From: Burkholderiales bacterium
GTDB taxonomy: Bacteria > Pseudomonadota > Gammaproteobacteria > Burkholderiales > SG8-41
NCBI GenBank assembly: GCA_019634975.1
Contig: JAHCAI010000014.1
Location: 40,532-104,531, forward strand
DNA length: 64,000 nucleotides
Direction: 5' to 3'
The position numbers and the translations under genes were made by a program. Numbering within the stretch: position 1 is the stretch's first letter; each line of letters opens with the position of its first letter. The notes beneath the pieces are model-generated. The model worked only from the letters and a program-made list of their open reading frames with translations. It did no database searches and was not told where the DNA came from. This document shows positions 34,566-44,411 of the stretch, piece after piece.

Positions 34566-37294
34566 GGCTCCACCCCTTCTTCGTCCCTTGCATCGTCGAT
34601 CGCGGCGCTGCGCTCGCGGATGCGGCACAGCGGTCCGAGGTCGCAGAACCGGCAGGTCTGTGGCGGACGCTTGGGATCGACGGCTGCGCCCCCGGCAGCG
34701 AACTGCAGGGCCAGGCGCTCGAGTTCATCGCGCCAGGCGGCCACCAGTGCGGTCCAGTCGGCATGTTCGAGCCGCGCATCCGCGAGTGCCTTGACGCCGG
34801 GCAGCAGGTCGTCGTCGCGCGCCACGCCGACATAGCCCTTCCTGCCGGCGCGCACGCTGGCGAAGGCCAGCGCGAGCGCGTCGGGCTCCGTGGTCACCAG
34901 GTACAGCGGCAGCTGCGGCTCTTCCGGCCGCTCGCCGAGCATCTGTGCGGCGGCAGCCTTGCCCGTCTTGTAATCGATGATGATGCGGCGCCCGTCGGCG
35001 GTTTCGTCGACGCGGTCGAGCCGCGCCCTCAGTTCCAGCCCGCCGATCGCCATGCTGCGCTTGTCTTCGACGGCAATCACCGCGAAGGGACTGCGCCCGC
35101 GGTCTTCGGCGAGCCAGGCCCGCGCCAGCGCGACTAGGCGGCGCTTTTCGATCTCCGCAAAACGCCCGGACAGCACCGTCGGCCGGTCGCGGCGGATGCG
35201 TTCGATCGCGGCTTCGGCCGCCGCGGCTAGCAGTGCATTGAGCCGGTCGCTGTCGGTGGCGAGCAGGGTCGCGCTGTCGCGCAATTGCAGCCAGGCCTGG
35301 GCCAGCACCCGGTGCACCAGCGTGCCGCGTTCGGCGGCATCGAGCCCGGAATGCGGCGCATCCGGCGCACCGGCACGCAGGCGATGGCGCGCGAAAGCGC
35401 GGAAGGGACAGGCCGCCTGGTCCTTCAGCAGCGCGGTGCCGCCGCCGGCCACCGCCGTGCCGGCAAGCGGCGGCGCGGCGGCATCGGCTTCGGCGATGAT
35501 GTTGCGCGCCGCATGGATCGCCGAACCGAATTCGGGAAAGACCGTGATCTGCGGCTGCGCCACGGCCGCCGCCGCAATCAGCGGGCTGGGCTGCAGCTCA
35601 CGGTCGCCCTCGTACTGCGGGTGGCTCAGCACGACCTCGGGCGCCGCGGCGCACCAGCGCGCCGTCATGCGCCGCGCGGCGGCGAGCGCGGCTTCGGCGG
35701 AACCCTGCGGCAATCCGGCGGCGCGCTGCAGCGCAAGCGGCAGGAAGGGATTGGGGCGGCAGGACGGCGGCCACTGGTCGTCACCGAGGCTCGTCACCCA
35801 CAGCGCATCGAAATTCTGTCCCGAAGCTTCGAGCACGCCGAGAATCTGGATCGGCACATCGGGCGTCTCTGGCTGGAACAGCGTGTCGGCGGCCATGCGG
35901 CGCAGCCGCGACAGCGCATCGGCATAACCCATGCGCGGCACCACGCGGTCGAGCGCCGCGAATGCGGCGACGGTTTCGTGCCAGCGCTTCAGCGTCTGGT
36001 ATTCGATCGAGTCGAGCGGCCGCTCGCCGGGAAAACCCGCCGTCGACAGCGCTTCCGAGATCGCGCGCGCCCAGGCCGAAGGCGGCTGTGCGCCGAACAG
36101 GCGGTCCTTGCGCAAGCGGGCCAGCGCCTCGAGCAGGCGCAGCAGCCGTGGACAATCGCCGCCACAAGCGGCCACCATCCCGCGCAGCCTTTCGAGATTG
36201 ACCACGGGCTCGGCATGCCGGCGCAGTTCCACGTCGAGTGCGGCACGGGCCGTGCGCTCGCTTTCACTGCCGGCGAGGAAGGGCGAACGGATGACGCGGC
36301 TTGCACGCTCGAACTCGATGTCGCGGCCCAGCAGTTGCAGCAGCCCGAGCGCGGCATTGACCAGCGCGTGGGCCGCAAGCGGCTCGCCGAGCGAAAGATT
36401 GAAAGGCTGCACGCTTTGGCGCACGCCGGGCAGCGCGTAGTCGGGCGCCATTGCCGCGCTGAACAGGCGCACGATCGCGGCGCGCCGCGCGGCAATATCC
36501 GGCACCACGATGCCGATGCGCCGGCAGCCGGCTTCCAGGCGCGACCGCGCCCAGGCTGCGGCCTTGCGGATTTCATCCTCGCTGTCGGTGCAGGGAGCCC
36601 GCAGCACGTTTGCCGCAAGGTCGACGGGACCGGCCTGCGCCACCGCACAACCCGCGTCGTTCAGGGCGCGAAGAAATTCGGCCTGCTGCGGCGTGAAGCT
36701 GTCGAAACCGTAAACCATCGCCTGCCGCGGCAGTGCAAGCGCCCTGTCCCGGATGAAAGGCTGCAGGTGGTCGGCCAGTTCGACGGCATCGAGATGGCCG
36801 CCGCGGCGCAGCGCACGCTCGTAACGCGGCGCCCAACCGAGGAATGCCGCGGCGTCCTCGTTCAGGGCGGCATCGCGCAGGCCCGGGCGCAGCCGCCATG
36901 ACACCATCAGCTGCCAGGCTTCGTGCGCGAGCCCGGCCGCCTCGGTGACCGCGAGCAGGGATGAACCTGCCTCGGAATCGCGCAGCAGCTGCTCCCACAG
37001 CGCGCGCGACTGCTCGGGCGCCAGCACCTGGGGCAGCACGGCCGAGCCCGAGTGGCGTATCGCGTCGGCGACGCGCTCGATGAATCCGGCCAGGGAAATG
37101 ACGTCGGGCGTATCCCACAGCGCCAGACCCCGTTCGAGCTGGCGCGCAGCGGCCTCCTGCAGCAAGGAGTGCGCAAGCCGGCGGTTGGGCGTGATGACGC
37201 AGACCTGCCCCGCCGGCTCGCGGATCAGCCGCGCGAAAACTTCTTCATGGGAAACAACCGGAAATTCTGCGGCGGCAGAAAGTAGTGGCGGCAT
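34562..37294 (-). CDS. RecB-family nuclease, AddB-like partner (TIGR03623-type)
   Basis: 910-residue protein of the beta/gammaproteobacterial 'probable DNA repair protein' type that accompanies AddA-like helicases. The N-terminal VCVITPNRRLAHSLL replaces a Walker A, so ATP hydrolysis is not expected. The C-terminal nuclease has GTLVHRVLAQAW, RLDRVDETADG and IIIDYKTG near 773. Four Cys likely hold a 4Fe-4S cluster: one in ACPFRAF near 630 and three in CRFCDLGPLC near 880, as in AddB and Cas4. Start ATG 37294. It translates into AddA through a GTGA overlap. Confidence 0.85.
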   Translation of the reverse strand: MPPLLSAAAEFPVVSHEEVFARLIREPAGQVCVITPNRRLAHSLLQEAAARQLERGLALWDTPDVISLAGFIERVADAIRHSGSAVLPQVLAPEQSRALWEQLLRDSEAGSSLLAVTEAAGLAHEAWQLMVSWRLRPGLRDAALNEDAAAFLGWAPRYERALRRGGHLDAVELADHLQPFIRDRALALPRQAMVYGFDSFTPQQAEFLRALNDAGCAVAQAGPVDLAANVLRAPCTDSEDEIRKAAAWARSRLEAGCRRIGIVVPDIAARRAAIVRLFSAAMAPDYALPGVRQSVQPFNLSLGEPLAAHALVNAALGLLQLLGRDIEFERASRVIRSPFLAGSESERTARAALDVELRRHAEPVVNLERLRGMVAACGGDCPRLLRLLEALARLRKDRLFGAQPPSAWARAISEALSTAGFPGERPLDSIEYQTLKRWHETVAAFAALDRVVPRMGYADALSRLRRMAADTLFQPETPDVPIQILGVLEASGQNFDALWVTSLGDDQWPPSCRPNPFLPLALQRAAGLPQGSAEAALAAARRMTARWCAAAPEVVLSHPQYEGDRELQPSPLIAAAAVAQPQITVFPEFGSAIHAARNIIAEADAAAPPLAGTAVAGGGTALLKDQAACPFRAFARHRLRAGAPDAPHSGLDAAERGTLVHRVLAQAWLQLRDSATLLATDSDRLNALLAAAAEAAIERIRRDRPTVLSGRFAEIEKRRLVALARAWLAEDRGRSPFAVIAVEDKRSMAIGGLELRARLDRVDETADGRRIIIDYKTGKAAAAQMLGERPEEPQLPLYLVTTEPDALALAFASVRAGRKGYVGVARDDDLLPGVKALADARLEHADWTALVAAWRDELERLALQFAAGGAAVDPKRPPQTCRFCDLGPLCRIRERSAAIDDARDEEGVEP

Positions 37295-37485
37295 GGTCAG
37301 GAATGATAAACCTGCCGCCCCGCGGGCGCCGTGCGCGCGGGAACCACTTCCCGGTCAGATAACCGCTTCCCCGGCCCGGACCGATTCGTCGGCCTGCGGT
37401 CGCGCGGCCCTTGTATCGTGCCCGGCGACCGCGGCAATGCAGGCGCGAAGCGGACGCCGGTTGCGAACCGCCGACACCGGTGCGC

Positions 37486-37809
37486 CTATTTTTCGATCAG
37501 GTGCTTTTTATCTTTGACTTTGGCCCATTCATCGGCATCCGCCGGCGCATCCTTTTTCTCGATGATGGGCTTCCAGGCCTTGGCCAGTTCCGCGTTCAGC
37601 GCGATGAACTCCCGTTGTCCGTCGGGCACGTCATCCTCGGCGAATATGGCCTCCACCGGGCATTCGGCCACGCACAGCGTGCAATCGATGCACTCGTCGG
37701 GGTCGATGACAAGCATGTTGGGGCCCTCGCGGAAACAATCCACCGGGCAGACATCAACGCAATCGGAGTATTTGCACTTGATGCAGGACTCGGTCACTAC
37801 GTAAGTCAT
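37486..37809 (-). CDS. fdxA: Seven-iron ferredoxin FdxA
   Basis: 107-residue electron carrier of the Azotobacter FdI type. Cys9, Cys17 and Cys50 fit the 3Fe-4S cluster and Cys21, Cys40, Cys43, Cys46 the 4Fe-4S cluster, with extra Cys12 and Cys25. The C-terminal half ([20 protein letters not shown]) is the usual FdxA extension. Start ATG 37809 has AGGA upstream; the longer reading is rejected because Cys spacing matches the family from this Met. Divergent from trxA. Confidence 0.95.
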   Translation of the reverse strand: MTYVVTESCIKCKYSDCVDVCPVDCFREGPNMLVIDPDECIDCTLCVAECPVEAIFAEDDVPDGQREFIALNAELAKAWKPIIEKKDAPADADEWAKVKDKKHLIEK

Positions 37810-38006
37810 GGAAATTCCTGGGAAACACCGCCTTGAAATGGCGGCGGACGGCATCATTTTATCAGATGCTGCGCGGCAATAAGGAAGCACGCACCGCAGC
37901 GGTGCACTGCTTCCCAATGGCCGGGAATTTGGATAGCATAGGTTCATCCATTCCTCGCCGCGGCCCCGTGGCGACACCCCTTTTCAATCAGAAGCCAGGA
38001 CCCCAT

Positions 38007-38333
38007 ATGAGTGAGCATATTCACCACGTGACAGACGATTCTTTCGACCCCGAGGTGCTGCAGTCGGCGACCCCGGTACTCGTTGATTACTGGGCAGAAT
38101 GGTGCGGCCCCTGCAAGATGATCGCCCCCATCCTCGACGAAGTTGCCCGCGAGTACGCCGGCAAGCTGAAAGTCGCCAAGCTCAACATCGACGAAAACCA
38201 GGCAACCCCGCCCAAGTACGGCATCCGCGGCATACCGACGCTGATGATTTTCAAGAACGGCTCGGTTGAAGCCACCAAGGTCGGCGCGCTGTCCAAATCG
38301 CAGCTGACCGCGTTTATTGACAGCCATATCTGA
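38007..38333 (+). CDS. trxA: Thioredoxin 1
   Basis: 108-residue thiol-disulfide reductant with active site WCGPC (Cys33, Cys36), cis-Pro in RGIPTLMIF and the buried Asp27 (VLVDYWAEW). Full family length from ATG 38007; the upstream extension in frame is not coding. It is followed by rho, the gene order usual in beta- and gammaproteobacteria. It donates electrons to ribonucleotide reductase and PAPS reductase, among others. Confidence 0.97.
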   Translation: MSEHIHHVTDDSFDPEVLQSATPVLVDYWAEWCGPCKMIAPILDEVAREYAGKLKVAKLNIDENQATPPKYGIRGIPTLMIFKNGSVEATKVGALSKSQLTAFIDSHI

Positions 38334-38490
38334 ACGCTATAACCTTCCGCCAGCGCCTGACCCAATAGCCGCTCCCGGCATCGAATAAAGAGCACGGCAG
38401 GCGCCGGCGAAGCCCCGGCAACACCCGCTGCCCTTCCCGCTTCACCCCTCTTAATTTCGCGTTTTCTTCCGCAATCAGCGCCCGAAGTCC

Positions 38491-39750
38491 ATGCATCTAT
38501 CCGATCTGAAAAATCTGCACGTCGGCGAACTCGTCGACATGGCCGTCAAGAACGAAATCGACGGCGCCAACCGGCTGCGCAAGCAGGAACTGATCTTCGC
38601 GCTGCTCAAGAACCAGGCAAAAAAGGGGGAGTCGATCTACGGCGGCGGCACGCTCGAGGTGCTGCCCGACGGCTTTGGCTTCCTGCGCTCGCCGGACACC
38701 TCTTACCTGGCCGGAACCGACGACATCTATGTCTCGCCATCGCAGATCCGCCGCTTCAACCTGCACACCGGCGACACCATCGAGGGCGAGATCCGCACGC
38801 CGAAGGAGGGCGAGCGCTACTTCGCACTGGTGAAGGTCGACAAGGTCAACGACGACTCGCCCGAGAATTCGAAGCACAAGATCCTGTTCGAGAACCTGAC
38901 GCCGTACCATCCGACCGAACACCTCAAGCTCGAACGCGACATCAAGGCCGAGGAAAACTTCACCGGCCGCATCATCGACATCATCGCCCCCATCGGCAAG
39001 GGGCAGCGCGGCCTGATCGTGTCGCCGCCCAAGGCCGGCAAGACCGTGCTGATGCAGCACATCGCCCATGCCATCACCGCCAACCACCCTGAAGTCGTGC
39101 TGATCGTTCTGCTGATCGACGAGCGGCCGGAAGAGGTCACCGAGATGCAGCGTTCGGTGAAGGGTGAGGTGCTGTCCTCGACCTTCGACGAACCGGCCAG
39201 CCGCCACGTGCAGGTCGCCGAGATGGTGATCGAAAAGGCCAAGCGCCTGGTCGAGCACAAGAAGGACGTGGTGATCCTGCTCGACTCGATCACCCGCCTC
39301 GCCCGCGCCTACAACACCGTGGTGCCGGCCTCCGGCAAGGTGCTGACCGGCGGCGTCGACGCCAATGCGCTGCAGCGTCCGAAGCGCTTCTTCGGCGCCG
39401 CGCGCAACGTCGAGGAGGGCGGCAGCCTGACCATCCTCGCCACCGCGCTGATCGACACCGGCTCGCGGATGGACGACGTGATCTACGAGGAATTCAAGGG
39501 CACCGGCAACATGGAAATCCACCTCGACCGCCGGATGTACGAAAAACGCATTTTTCCGGCGATCAACGTCAACCGCTCCGGCACCCGCCGCGAGGAGCTG
39601 CTGGTGCCCAAGGACGTGCTGCAGAAAATCTGGGTACTGCGCAAGCTGCTCTACCCGATGGACGAGCTCGAAGCCACCGAATTCCTGCTCGACAAGGTGC
39701 GTGCCACCAAGAACAACGCGGACTTCTTCGATTCGATGCGCCGCGGATAA
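38491..39750 (+). CDS. rho: Transcription termination factor Rho
   Basis: 419-residue hexameric RNA helicase that ends transcription at Rho-dependent sites. Order: N-terminal Rho_N helices ([20 protein letters not shown]), a cold-shock-like RNA-binding domain with [13 protein letters not shown], Walker A PPKAGKT (179-185), Walker [17 protein letters not shown] and the Q/R-loop region. Length equals the family standard. The 157-base leader after trxA may hold the autoregulatory Rho site common to this gene, although no clear motif was read. Confidence 0.98.
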   Translation: MHLSDLKNLHVGELVDMAVKNEIDGANRLRKQELIFALLKNQAKKGESIYGGGTLEVLPDGFGFLRSPDTSYLAGTDDIYVSPSQIRRFNLHTGDTIEGEIRTPKEGERYFALVKVDKVNDDSPENSKHKILFENLTPYHPTEHLKLERDIKAEENFTGRIIDIIAPIGKGQRGLIVSPPKAGKTVLMQHIAHAITANHPEVVLIVLLIDERPEEVTEMQRSVKGEVLSSTFDEPASRHVQVAEMVIEKAKRLVEHKKDVVILLDSITRLARAYNTVVPASGKVLTGGVDANALQRPKRFFGAARNVEEGGSLTILATALIDTGSRMDDVIYEEFKGTGNMEIHLDRRMYEKRIFPAINVNRSGTRREELLVPKDVLQKIWVLRKLLYPMDELEATEFLLDKVRATKNNADFFDSMRRG

Positions 39751-40020
39751 GCAGTCTTTTCCGCCGGTGGCATCACGGCATGGCCTCGGCTGCGCGATAC
39801 CCGCCGGCCCTCCGGGGATGTAAGCACCGTCCGACCGGCACTGGCAGGGGATGACCGCTCCTTAAAGCCCGACCTGTCGCGAAAGCGTGACGGAATGATC
39901 CGCCCGGTCAACCTGTTTATCCACCAATACCGTAGCGGACACGCACCTCGCAGTACCGGTGTATGCTGCGTTCTATAGTTCCGGTGGCTCCTTCATTATG
40001 GTTTTTTCGAGGAGAAGGCC
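39751..40020. other. Intergenic region after rho
   Basis: A 270-base non-coding gap. A TATAGT at 39974-39979 is a possible -10 element for the lipoprotein gene, but no -35 box was seen. No terminator hairpin with a T-run follows rho. Confidence 0.35.
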
Positions 40021-40458
40021 ATGACCAGAAACCTGCTTATTACCCTCCTTGTTGTGCTGTTCTCGGGATGTGCGCTGCATCAATTACCGCCGCCGCCCGA
40101 GGATGCCGTCGCCAAACGCTTCGAAGCGGTCCCAGACAAATCGGTGATTTACCTGGTACGTCACCCCATGGAGCCCCGCTATGTGGCACCAGTCGTGCTC
40201 GATGACCTTGCGATCGGATCCACCTACCGCGGCACGTATATGCGGATTGAACTGCCGGCGGGCAAGCATGTCCTGCGCGGAATGGCCGGTGACAGCGGTT
40301 CAATCATTCTCACAACCGAACCCGGCAAGCTGTATTTCGTTGAACACCGGGCTTACGGATACCGGGATTTAACCCACTCCAGCTTCACGCAGGTGGACCC
40401 TGCACGGGGCCGCTCCATGGTCACTGCTGGACAGATCACGGCATTAATCAGCCAGTAA
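40021..40458 (+). CDS. DUF2846-like lipoprotein
   Basis: 145-residue predicted lipoprotein with lipobox FSGC (Cys17) after a hydrophobic signal. The mature part reads VIYLVRHP, VVLDDLAIG, YMRIELPAGKHVL and LTTEPGKLYFVEH: the beta-sandwich pattern of DUF2846 proteins, which carry a short carbohydrate-binding-like fold of unknown role. Start ATG 40021 follows GAGGAGAAGG. It stands between rho and rpmE but with its own gaps on each side. Confidence 0.75.
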   Translation: MTRNLLITLLVVLFSGCALHQLPPPPEDAVAKRFEAVPDKSVIYLVRHPMEPRYVAPVVLDDLAIGSTYRGTYMRIELPAGKHVLRGMAGDSGSIILTTEPGKLYFVEHRAYGYRDLTHSSFTQVDPARGRSMVTAGQITALISQ

Positions 40459-40607
40459 CCCCCCTAGCAGAGTTGATCAAGCCACGGGCATGGTCGTTTC
40501 ACCCCTCCAATGAGGCGATGAGCCCGTCAGGCTTGCCCTGATCGGCTGTTTTCGAGATAATTCGCGGTTTCCCGCCTATCGGCGGATATTACGCTCAGGA
40601 TACCGCG

Positions 40608-40841
40608 ATGAAAGCCGACGCACACCCGGAATACCGTGAAATATCAGTCACTTGCAGCTGCGGCAACAAGTGGCAAACCCGATCGACCTTGGGCAAGGAT
40701 CTGAACGTCGAGGTCTGCTCGGCTTGCCACCCGTTCTACACCGGCAAGCAAAAGATCCTCGATACCGCCGGACGGGTCGAGAAATTCAACCAGAAATACG
40801 GCAAACGCACCCCGGCGAAAACCAAAGCCGCCGCGGCCTGA
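40608..40841 (+). CDS. rpmE: 50S ribosomal protein L31, zinc-binding form
   Basis: 77-residue large-subunit ribosomal protein bridging the subunits. The zinc ribbon ligands Cys16, Cys18, Cys37 and Cys40 are all present, so this is the zinc-containing paralogue rather than the zinc-free RpmE2. It ends in a basic tail ([15 protein letters not shown]). The leader from 40459 contains a small hairpin, CCGCC-TATC-GGCGG. A strong terminator follows. Confidence 0.97.
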   Translation: MKADAHPEYREISVTCSCGNKWQTRSTLGKDLNVEVCSACHPFYTGKQKILDTAGRVEKFNQKYGKRTPAKTKAAAA

Positions 40842-40858
40842 TGCGGTTTGCGGTCCGA

Positions 40859-40893
40859 ACAGGGGCAGCCCATGCGGCTGCCCCTGTTTTTTT
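40859..40893 (+). terminator. Intrinsic terminator of rpmE
   Basis: A perfect 12-base stem (ACAGGGGCAGCC at 40859-40870 with 40876-40887), a five-base loop and a run of seven T, 17 bases after the L31 stop. Confidence 0.93.
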
Positions 40894-40945
40894 CCAAATC
40901 CGGCGAGCGCCGAGGGCGATGCCGGTCACCCGAGGAGATCTGTAG

Positions 40946-42004
40946 ATGAAATCGTTCCGCATCGCCGTGATTCCCGGAGACGGTATCGGCAAGGAAGTCA
41001 TGCCCGAAGGCCTGCGCGTTCTCGAAGCGGCAGGTCGCAAGTTCGACATCCAGTTCAAATTCGATGAATTCGACTGGAGCTGCGACTATTACGCCAAACA
41101 TGGCCGGATGATGCCCGAGGACGGCCTCAAGCAGCTGGAAAAGCATGACGCGGTTTATTTCGGTGCCGTCGGCTGGCCGGCAATGCTGCCGGACCATGTG
41201 TCGCTGTGGGGACTGCTGATCCCCTTCCGCCGCGGTTACGACCAATACGTCAACCTGCGTCCGGTGCGATTGATGCCGGGCATGAAATGCCCGCTTGCCG
41301 ACCGCAAGCCCGGAGATATCGATTTCTGGGTCGTCCGCGAAAACAGCGAAGGCGAATACTCCTCGGTGGGCGGCCGCATGTTCGGCGGCACCGACCGCGA
41401 GTTCGTCACCCAGCAGGCCATCTTCTCCCGCCAGGGCGTCGACCGCATCCTCAAGTTCGCCTACGAACTCGCCAGCAAGCGGCCGAAGAAACACCTGACT
41501 TCCGCAACCAAGTCCAACGGCATCTCGATCTCGATGCCCTACTGGGACGAGCGCGTGAAGGAGATGGCGGCGAAATACCCGCAGGTGAAGACCGACCAGT
41601 ATCACATCGACATCCTCACCGCGCATTTCGTGATGCATCCGGACTGGTTCGACGTGGTGGTCGCATCCAACCTGTTCGGCGACATCCTCTCCGACCTCGG
41701 CCCCGCGGCGACCGGCACCATCGGCATCGCGCCCTCGGCCAACATGAACCCGGAAAAGAAGTTCCCGTCCCTGTTCGAGCCGGTGCACGGTTCGGCGCCC
41801 GATATCTACGGCAAAAAAATCGCCAACCCGGTCGGCATGATCTGGGCCGGCGCGATGATGCTCGATCACCTGGGATGCGAGCAGGCAGGGGCCGCCGTGG
41901 TCAAGGCCATCGAAACCGCCCTGCTCGAAGGCCCGAAGACGCCGGACCTCGGCGGCAAGGCGAAAACCGCCGATCTTGGCAAGGCCGTCGCCGACGCGAT
42001 CTGA
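40946..42004 (+). CDS. Tartrate/D-malate dehydrogenase (isopropylmalate dehydrogenase family)
   Basis: 352-residue NAD-dependent beta-decarboxylating dehydrogenase. IPGDGIGKEV opens the fold; NLRPVRLMPG, WVVRENSEGEYSSVGG and NLFGDILSDLGPAATGTIGIAPSAN hold substrate and metal (Asp-containing NLFGDILSD). The RENSEGEY and FAYELASKRPKK patterns fit tartrate/D-malate dehydrogenases (TtuC/DmlA) rather than LeuB. It converts a 2-hydroxy diacid to a keto acid with CO2 loss. Monocistronic, with terminators on both sides. Confidence 0.88.
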   Translation: MKSFRIAVIPGDGIGKEVMPEGLRVLEAAGRKFDIQFKFDEFDWSCDYYAKHGRMMPEDGLKQLEKHDAVYFGAVGWPAMLPDHVSLWGLLIPFRRGYDQYVNLRPVRLMPGMKCPLADRKPGDIDFWVVRENSEGEYSSVGGRMFGGTDREFVTQQAIFSRQGVDRILKFAYELASKRPKKHLTSATKSNGISISMPYWDERVKEMAAKYPQVKTDQYHIDILTAHFVMHPDWFDVVVASNLFGDILSDLGPAATGTIGIAPSANMNPEKKFPSLFEPVHGSAPDIYGKKIANPVGMIWAGAMMLDHLGCEQAGAAVVKAIETALLEGPKTPDLGGKAKTADLGKAVADAI

Positions 42005-42021
42005 CGTTCCGGAGCGCCCTG

Positions 42022-42055
42022 AAAAAACGCCGTCCGGCAGCGGGCGGCGTTTTTT
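42022..42055. terminator. Bidirectional intrinsic terminator
   Basis: AAAAAACGCCG (42022-42032) pairs with CGGCGTTTTTT (42045-42055) across a 12-base loop. It lies between the convergent tartrate dehydrogenase-like gene and cynS and serves both. Confidence 0.93.
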
Positions 42056-42068
42056 GTTGCGCCTTTGC

Positions 42069-42569
42069 TCAGTACGTCTTGTACGACAGGTACTTGCCGC
42101 TCATCACGATCTTCACGCGGTCGCCGTTGGGGTCCGGCTCGCGCTTCAGGTCCATCTTGAAATCAATCGCGCTCATGATGCCGTCGCCGAACTCTTCATG
42201 GATCAGTTCCTTGAAGGTTGTGCCGTAGACGTTGACCAGTTCGTAGAAGCGGTAGATCAGGGGATCGGTCGGCACAGCCGTCGGCAGCGAGCCCTTGTAC
42301 GGCACCTGCTGCAGCAGCAGCACCGCGTACGGCGGCAGGCCGAGCAGCTTGCCGGCGGCCTCGGCCTGGGCCCTGGTCATCTGCATCTGGCCGAGCAGCG
42401 CAGCGGTCGTCCACTCCTTGCTGGCGCCAACCGCCTTGGCGATCTTCGCCCAGGACAGGCCTTTCTTGAGCTTCGACTCGACCACCATCTCGGTGACGTC
42501 GGTACGCTTCATCGGCTTGCCCAGGCTGGCGGCTGCCAGCAGGGCCTCGGGTGCGTCGTTCTTTTTCAC
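42069..42569 (-). CDS. cynS: Cyanate hydratase (cyanase)
   Basis: 166-residue decameric enzyme turning cyanate and bicarbonate into carbamate, which breaks down to ammonia and CO2. Catalytic residues appear as Arg107, Glu110 and Ser133, each offset by 11 from the E. coli enzyme (96, 99, 122), within LIYRFYELVNVYG and EEFGDGIMSAIDF. The N-terminal half is the helix-turn-helix-like domain normal for the family. Last gene of a leftward operon with the ABC transporter, which gives it its substrate. Start ATG 42569. Confidence 0.96.
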   Translation of the reverse strand: MKKNDAPEALLAAASLGKPMKRTDVTEMVVESKLKKGLSWAKIAKAVGASKEWTTAALLGQMQMTRAQAEAAGKLLGLPPYAVLLLQQVPYKGSLPTAVPTDPLIYRFYELVNVYGTTFKELIHEEFGDGIMSAIDFKMDLKREPDPNGDRVKIVMSGKYLSYKTY

Positions 42570-42613
42570 GGAAATCTCCTATCAGTCAGATTGCGGTTGA
42601 ACAGGGGTGCGGC

Positions 42614-43516
42614 CTACTTCACGGCCACCAGCGGCTTGCCTGCCGCCGGCAAGGCTGCGGCCTCGGCCGGATCCAGCCCCGGCGCCACCAGCGGCGGATG
42701 CCGCGGGTCGTGGCTGGCGGAATCACCCGCAAACGCCTTGGAACGGTCCACCAGAAAATCGATCAAGTGGTTGCGGATGCGGTAGTAATGCGGATGCTTG
42801 TGCAGGTCGTGACGGGTGCGGCTGCGCGGCATCGTGTTGACCACGATTTCGGCGACTTTCGCGTATGGCCCGTTGGTCATCAGGATGATCTTGTCGGCAA
42901 GGAGAATGGCCTCGTCGACATCATGGGTGATCATGAACACCGTCTGCCGGGTTTCAGCGCAGATGCGCAGCACTTCTTCCTGCAGCACCCCGCGGGTCAG
43001 TGCGTCCAGCGCCGAAAACGGCTCGTCCATCAGCAGCATCTTGGGCTGGATCGACAGCGCGCGGGCGATGCCGACACGCTGCTTCATCCCGCCCGACAGC
43101 TCGGCCGGGCGCTTTTTCTCCGAGCCGGTCAGGTTGACCAGGTCGATGTACTTCTGGCTGTGTTCGCGGACCTTTTCCCTGCTCCATTCCGGCCAGCGCG
43201 ACGACACCGCGAAAGCAATGTTGCCCATCACCGTCAGCCAGGGCATCAGCGCATGGCTCTGGAATATCACGGCGCGGTCCAGGCTCGGGCCGCTGACCTC
43301 GCGCCCGCCGACGAATACATACCCGGAAGAGGACTGCTCGAGGCCCGACAGCACATTGAGGATGGTCGTCTTGCCGCAACCCGAATGCCCGATCAGGCAG
43401 ACAAACTCCCCGGGATCGACGGAAAAATGCAGGTCCTCGAAAACCGTGGTCACGGCGCCGTCGCGGCCGGTGAACTTCTTGCTGATGCCCTCGACGCGGA
43501 TCAGGGGTTCGTTCAT
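42614..43516 (-). CDS. cynD: Cyanate/nitrate ABC transporter ATPase
   Basis: 300-residue ATPase of the NrtD/SsuB type. Walker A GHSGCGKTT, Q-loop FQSHALMPW, signature LSGGMKQRVGIARAL and Walker B LLMDEPFSALDALTR are intact. Ten bases separate it from the permease, and cynS follows 44 bases on. Such ATPases serve nitrate, bicarbonate, taurine or cyanate; the adjacent cyanase points to cyanate. The C-terminal 60 residues after DFLVDRSKAF are a divergent tail with no recognised domain. Confidence 0.9.
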   Translation of the reverse strand: MNEPLIRVEGISKKFTGRDGAVTTVFEDLHFSVDPGEFVCLIGHSGCGKTTILNVLSGLEQSSSGYVFVGGREVSGPSLDRAVIFQSHALMPWLTVMGNIAFAVSSRWPEWSREKVREHSQKYIDLVNLTGSEKKRPAELSGGMKQRVGIARALSIQPKMLLMDEPFSALDALTRGVLQEEVLRICAETRQTVFMITHDVDEAILLADKIILMTNGPYAKVAEIVVNTMPRSRTRHDLHKHPHYYRIRNHLIDFLVDRSKAFAGDSASHDPRHPPLVAPGLDPAEAAALPAAGKPLVAVK

Positions 43517-43526
43517 GGGGTCTCTC

Positions 43527-44369
43527 CTACTCCGGGAAGGTGACGAGCCGCGTCAGCCGCGCCAGCATCAGGTCAAGCAGCATGCCGACCACGCCGATCG
43601 CGAGGATCGCCGTCAGGATGTTGGTGATCGACAGGTTGTTCCACTCGTTCCAGACGAAATAGCCGATGCCGGTGCCGCCGACCAGCATCTCGGCGGCGAC
43701 TATCACCAGCCAGGCGATGCCGATCGAAATCCGCATGCCGGTCATGATCGTGGGTGCAGCCGCCGGCAGGATCACGCGGAAGGCCGTGCGCACCGATCCG
43801 ACTTCGAGCGTGCGCGCAACGTTCAGCCACTCCCGGCGCACGCTCGCCACACCGAAGGCGGTGTTGATCAGCATCGGCCACAGCGAGCAGATGAAGATCA
43901 CGAATATCGCCGACACCGAACTGTCTTTCAGCGTGAACAGCGCGAGCGGCATCCACGCCAGCGGCGATATCGGCTTCAGCACCTGGATGTAGGGATCGAG
44001 CGCCCGGTAAACCGTCGGCGACATGCCGATCAGGAAGCCGACCGGGATCGCCACCAGCGCGGCAAGCAGGTAGCCGAGCAGCACCCGGGCCACCGAATAG
44101 CCGAGCTGGATGCCGATACCCTTGTCGTTGGGGCCGCGGTCGTAGAACGGCTCCTTCAGGTGCTCCACGATCTTGGCACCGACCTCGGCGGGCGCCGGAA
44201 ACGCCGACTTCTGCCCGGTCGCGGCCGCCGCGCCGACCAGCGCGGCGTATTCCGAGTCCACCGTCTGCTGGGCGGATTTGGGCAGCGTCAGCGCATGCCA
44301 GACGCCCACCAGCAGCAGGAAAAAGGCCAGGGACAGCACCGGCGCGCGCCAGCTCATCAGTCGGTTCAT
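43527..44369 (-). CDS. cynB: Cyanate/nitrate ABC transporter permease
   Basis: 280-residue inner-membrane permease of the NrtB/SsuC family with about six helices. The ATPase-contacting EAA loop is seen as WLNVARTLEVGSVRTAFRVI followed by LPAAAPTIMTGMRISIGIAW. It lies between the binding protein (42 bases) and ATPase (10 bases) genes. A longer periplasmic segment (residues about 28-90) between helices 1 and 2 is usual in NrtB. Start ATG 44369. Confidence 0.9.
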   Translation of the reverse strand: MNRLMSWRAPVLSLAFFLLLVGVWHALTLPKSAQQTVDSEYAALVGAAAATGQKSAFPAPAEVGAKIVEHLKEPFYDRGPNDKGIGIQLGYSVARVLLGYLLAALVAIPVGFLIGMSPTVYRALDPYIQVLKPISPLAWMPLALFTLKDSSVSAIFVIFICSLWPMLINTAFGVASVRREWLNVARTLEVGSVRTAFRVILPAAAPTIMTGMRISIGIAWLVIVAAEMLVGGTGIGYFVWNEWNNLSITNILTAILAIGVVGMLLDLMLARLTRLVTFPE

Positions 44370-44411
44370 GGCATCAGGCTCCTCGTCGCATCTCGCGGAT
44401 GTTGTCCCGGA

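Noticed and set aside
31245..37294. The helicase-nuclease pair as a defence island
   Set aside because: Sequence type and coupling match the chromosomal AddA/AddB-like repair pair of beta- and gammaproteobacteria, next to housekeeping genes.
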